From: Roseivivax isoporae LMG 25204
GTDB lineage: Bacteria > Pseudomonadota > Alphaproteobacteria > Rhodobacterales > Rhodobacteraceae
Assembly: GCF_000521865.1 (NCBI RefSeq)
Contig: NZ_JAME01000011.1
Location: forward strand, 1-64,000
Direction of reading: 5' to 3'
DNA: 64,000 nt
The notes below the pieces were generated by a model. That model searched no databases. It was not told the origin of the DNA and saw only the letters and a list, made by a program, of their open reading frames with translations. How positions within the stretch are numbered: the first letter of the stretch is position 1; each line of letters starts with the position of its first letter. Both the position numbers and the translations under genes were made by a program. Of this stretch, positions 61,871 to 64,000 are shown piece after piece.

Positions 61871-62359
61871 ATGATGAGACGAGATTTCCTGTCCCGCACC
61901 GCCGCGGCCCTCGGTCTCGGAGGCGCGGGCGTGGCCGCGTCCCGCAGCGCGCAGGCCGCCGACGGGCCGTACCCGATCCAGCGCAGCGCGGCCGAATGGC
62001 GCGAGATGCTGAGCGACGCGGAATACCGCGTGATGCGCGAGGAAGGCACCGAGCGCGCCTTTTCCTCGCCGCTGCACGACCTGAAGCAGGCTGGCACCTA
62101 TGCCTGCCGCGGCTGCGACCAGCCGCTCTATTCCTCTGAGCACAAGTTCGACAGCGGCACCGGCTGGCCGAGCTTCTGGCAGCCGATCTCCGGCGATGCC
62201 ATCGGCACCAAGGATGACTGGTCGCTGTTCATGCGGCGGACCGAGTGCCATTGCAGCCGCTGCGGATCGCATCTGGGCCACATCTTCGACGACGGGCCCG
62301 AGCCGACCGGCAAGCGTCACTGCCTGAACGGCGTGTCTCTGACCTTTCAGGCGGCCTGA
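61871..62359 (+). CDS. msrB: Peptide methionine-R-sulfoxide reductase MsrB, Tat-exported
   Basis: The 162-residue protein has a twin-arginine signal (MMRRDFLSRTAAALGLGGAG) followed by a full MsrB domain. The zinc cysteines are CRGC and CSRC, and the catalytic cysteine is in RHCLNGVSL. It repairs oxidised methionine in periplasmic proteins. Two adjacent ATGs (61871, 61874) serve as starts. Confidence 0.93.
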   Translation: MMRRDFLSRTAAALGLGGAGVAASRSAQAADGPYPIQRSAAEWREMLSDAEYRVMREEGTERAFSSPLHDLKQAGTYACRGCDQPLYSSEHKFDSGTGWPSFWQPISGDAIGTKDDWSLFMRRTECHCSRCGSHLGHIFDDGPEPTGKRHCLNGVSLTFQAA

Positions 62360-62400
62360 CAGGACGTCGGGACAAGGCGCGGGGGACCCCCGAAAACGTC

Positions 62401-62436
62401 AAGGGCATCCGGCGGGGATCGACCGGATGCCCTTTT
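62401..62436 (+). terminator. Rho-independent terminator after msrB
   Basis: The 12-bp stem AAGGGCATCCGG / CCGGATGCCCTT encloses ten bases and is followed by TT, then CCGT. It closes the sigma-fasciclin-msrB unit. Confidence 0.8.
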
Positions 62437-62579
62437 CCGTGAGTGCCTTAGGTCCGCTCCCGGTATGTCGGCGGTGCAACCGACACTAGAAAGTTACATC
62501 GGGTCATCAATCCGAGTCAAAGGAAAAATACCTCCTTAAGCGGGAATCCGTTGGCGCAGATGCAACCCCCGGTCAGACC

Positions 62580-63206
62580 TCACTTGAAGTTCCGGCTGTC
62601 CTTGATCTGGTCCCATGCCCAGACGACCTGCTGCAGCTGTTCCTCCTGGCTCCGGTCCCCGCCGTTCATGTCGGGATGCAGCACCTTGATCAGCGACTTG
62701 TAGGCCTTGCGCACGTCGGCTTTCGACCAGTCCTCGCGCGCATCGAGGATCTCGATCGCCTTGCGCTCGGTGGGGGGCAGGCGACGGCCGCTGCCGCCGT
62801 TGGCCTTGCCCGGGTTGCGGGTCGCGTTCTCGCCCAGCACCTGGTGCGCGTCCTCGATGCCGAGACGGGCCCAGGCGCGCGCCTCGGGGTCGCGCCAGTC
62901 CTTGGTCTGGCGGTCCCAGACCTTGTCAGCGCTGGCCTGCGCGTTCATCTCCGCCTCGGTCTTGCCGTCGAAGAAGTTCCACTTGAGATTATACTCGCGG
63001 ACATGGTCCTTGCAGAACCAGTAGAAATCGTCCAGCACGTCGGGAGCCTTCGGCGCACGGAACTTGCCCGGCTGGTCGCAGCCCTCGTGGTCGCAGATAC
63101 GGGTCGAGGTCTCGCTCTCGCCCGACATGCCACGGCGGCCGCGCGGGTTCTTCCTTTTCGCCGAGGACACGGACATGTCGAAACCGAAGGGGTCGGGTCT
63201 GCTCAT
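62580..63206 (-). CDS. J-domain (DnaJ-like) protein
   Basis: The 208-residue protein has an N-terminal zinc-finger-like part (CDHEGC...FCKDH, about 38-67) and a C-terminal J domain with intact HPD (KSLIKVLHPDMNG, about 171-183). It would recruit DnaK to a partner. It is divergent from bolA. In related genomes as I recall, the J-domain gene, bolA, cobS and cobT stand together. Confidence 0.9.
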   Translation of the reverse strand: MSRPDPFGFDMSVSSAKRKNPRGRRGMSGESETSTRICDHEGCDQPGKFRAPKAPDVLDDFYWFCKDHVREYNLKWNFFDGKTEAEMNAQASADKVWDRQTKDWRDPEARAWARLGIEDAHQVLGENATRNPGKANGGSGRRLPPTERKAIEILDAREDWSKADVRKAYKSLIKVLHPDMNGGDRSQEEQLQQVVWAWDQIKDSRNFK

Positions 63207-63281
63207 GTGGGCACCTCTTTTCGACTCGGACGCCGGAGTTTAGACAATCCCCGGCAGGTGTGTAGGGGGAGACGCGGAAAA

Positions 63282-63539
63282 ATGTCCCGATCGGCGGAAA
63301 TCGAGACGCGGCTGCGCGAGGCCTTCGCGCCGCGCGAACTGATGGTGCGTGACGACAGCGAACGCCACCGCGGCCACGCGGGGTATCGTGAAGGCGGTGA
63401 CAGCCATTTTCATGTGGTGCTGCGCAGCGCCCGTTTCGAGGGGCTGTCCCGCATCGCCCGTCACAGGGCCGTGCACGACGCGCTGGGATCGCAGCTCATG
63501 TCGGACATCCACGCGCTGTCGCTCGACCTCGGGACCTGA
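63282..63539 (+). CDS. bolA: BolA family protein
   Basis: The 85-residue BolA-fold protein has EIETRLREAF, the GGDSHFHVVLRS centre and RIARHRAVHDALG. BolA proteins work with monothiol glutaredoxins in iron-sulfur traffic and stress response. It is divergent from the J-domain gene. Confidence 0.92.
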   Translation: MSRSAEIETRLREAFAPRELMVRDDSERHRGHAGYREGGDSHFHVVLRSARFEGLSRIARHRAVHDALGSQLMSDIHALSLDLGT

Positions 63540-63557
63540 GCGCGGCGGCGCGACGGC

Positions 63558-64000
63558 TCAGCGATCGGGCGTGCGGTCCGCGCGGGCGCGCAGGATGGCC
63601 GAAAGGTCGCGCACCTGCTGGGTGTTCTCGACGCCGTTGTCGGTCAGGACCGACGGCTTCTGCGGCGGCGGACCGGGCACGATGCGCACCTCCCCGGCCT
63701 TGTCGGCTTCGGGCGCGGCAGCGGTCGCAGGCGCGGGCGCCTCTGGCGGCGTCCCCTCTTCGGGCTTTTCGAGGAGGCGCGGCTGCAAGCCCTCGGGCGA
63801 GCCGCTCCGCGGCCGGCGGAACACGAGCAGCGTGCGCCACGTGGTGACCGTGCTCGCGAGTCCGCTGCGTTCCTCGGCGGGCAGGGTGTCCGAACGCTGA
63901 TATTCCCAGCCCTCCGCGGCCATCTCGTTCATCACCCGCTCCACCGCGCGGGCGAATCGCGCCTCGGGCGTCTTGAGCCCCTTGGCCTTTTCCCCGCGGT
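63558..64000 (-). CDS. DUF4177-like protein, truncated by the window end
   Basis: The frame is open to the last base, so the N-terminus lies outside; a GTG at 63944 is only an internal start. The visible part includes AAEGWEYQRSDTLPAEE and TTWRTLLVFRR, like the DUF4177 domain, then a Pro/Ala-rich disordered tail. Function unknown. Confidence 0.65.
   Translation of the reverse strand, partial: RGEKAKGLKTPEARFARAVERVMNEMAAEGWEYQRSDTLPAEERSGLASTVTTWRTLLVFRRPRSGSPEGLQPRLLEKPEEGTPPEAPAPATAAAPEADKAGEVRIVPGPPPQKPSVLTDNGVENTQQVRDLSAILRARADRTPDR

Noticed and set aside
1-64000. CRISPR array, insertion sequence, prophage or gene transfer agent cluster
   Set aside because: No regularly spaced repeats, transposase, integrase or structural phage genes were seen.

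Overview
The window looks like chromosomal DNA from a GC-rich alphaproteobacterium of the Rhodobacteraceae (Roseobacter type). The basis is the DUF1489 gene, a class II (B12-dependent) ribonucleotide reductase with cobS in the same window, the divergent DUF1127/LysR pair, a ChoX-type choline binding protein, the J-domain gene next to bolA, and alphaproteobacterial rnpB and tRNA-Met sequences. Species assignment is inference; no search was run.

Layout. 1-9.5 kb: the end of an unknown gene, nrdJ, DUF1489, a beta-barrel protein, yghU and a methyltransferase, an orphan choX, an AAA ATPase and tRNA-Met(CAT). 9.9-23.4 kb: EamA exporter and LysR; a TetR regulator divergent from a tightly coupled operon for a three-subunit molybdenum hydroxylase with a CoxG-like protein; a complete branched-chain-type ABC importer; YciI and cupin proteins; and an FAD monooxygenase. 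This reads as import and oxidative breakdown of one unidentified compound, probably aromatic or heterocyclic. 23.6-31.4 kb: a LysR gene divergent from aldehyde dehydrogenase, M19-like protein, BCCT transporter, a 559-residue unknown protein, DUF3726 and RidA. This looks like an undescribed module for a betaine-like or amine compound.

31.4-35.2 kb: MgtC, an ECF sigma factor, DUF6894, a Crp/Fnr regulator, a small membrane protein and an M15 peptidase. 35.4-39.7 kb: the most striking locus, two adjacent genes encoding a lipase-subtilisin fusion and a TPR-S-like/trypsin fusion. Both have intact catalytic residues and no visible export signal, which suggests a cytosolic conflict or cell-suicide system. 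39.7-43.7 kb: a CheB/CheR/PAS/HWE-kinase giant and a short LOV photoreceptor in one probable operon.

43.9-64 kb: mostly housekeeping genes: MltB transglycosylase, alpha/beta hydrolase, rnpB, rpmG, GNAT, Bax-inhibitor protein, DUF1127/LysR, quinone reductase, XRE regulator, hisN-like phosphatase, 8-oxoguanine deaminase and guanine deaminase, mgtE, 5-FTHF cyclo-ligase, M48 lipoprotein and cobS. A sigma/anti-sigma pair with fasciclin and Tat-exported MsrB (an envelope stress set) follows, then the J-domain gene, bolA and a truncated DUF4177-like gene. No insertion sequence, integrase, phage gene or CRISPR array was seen.
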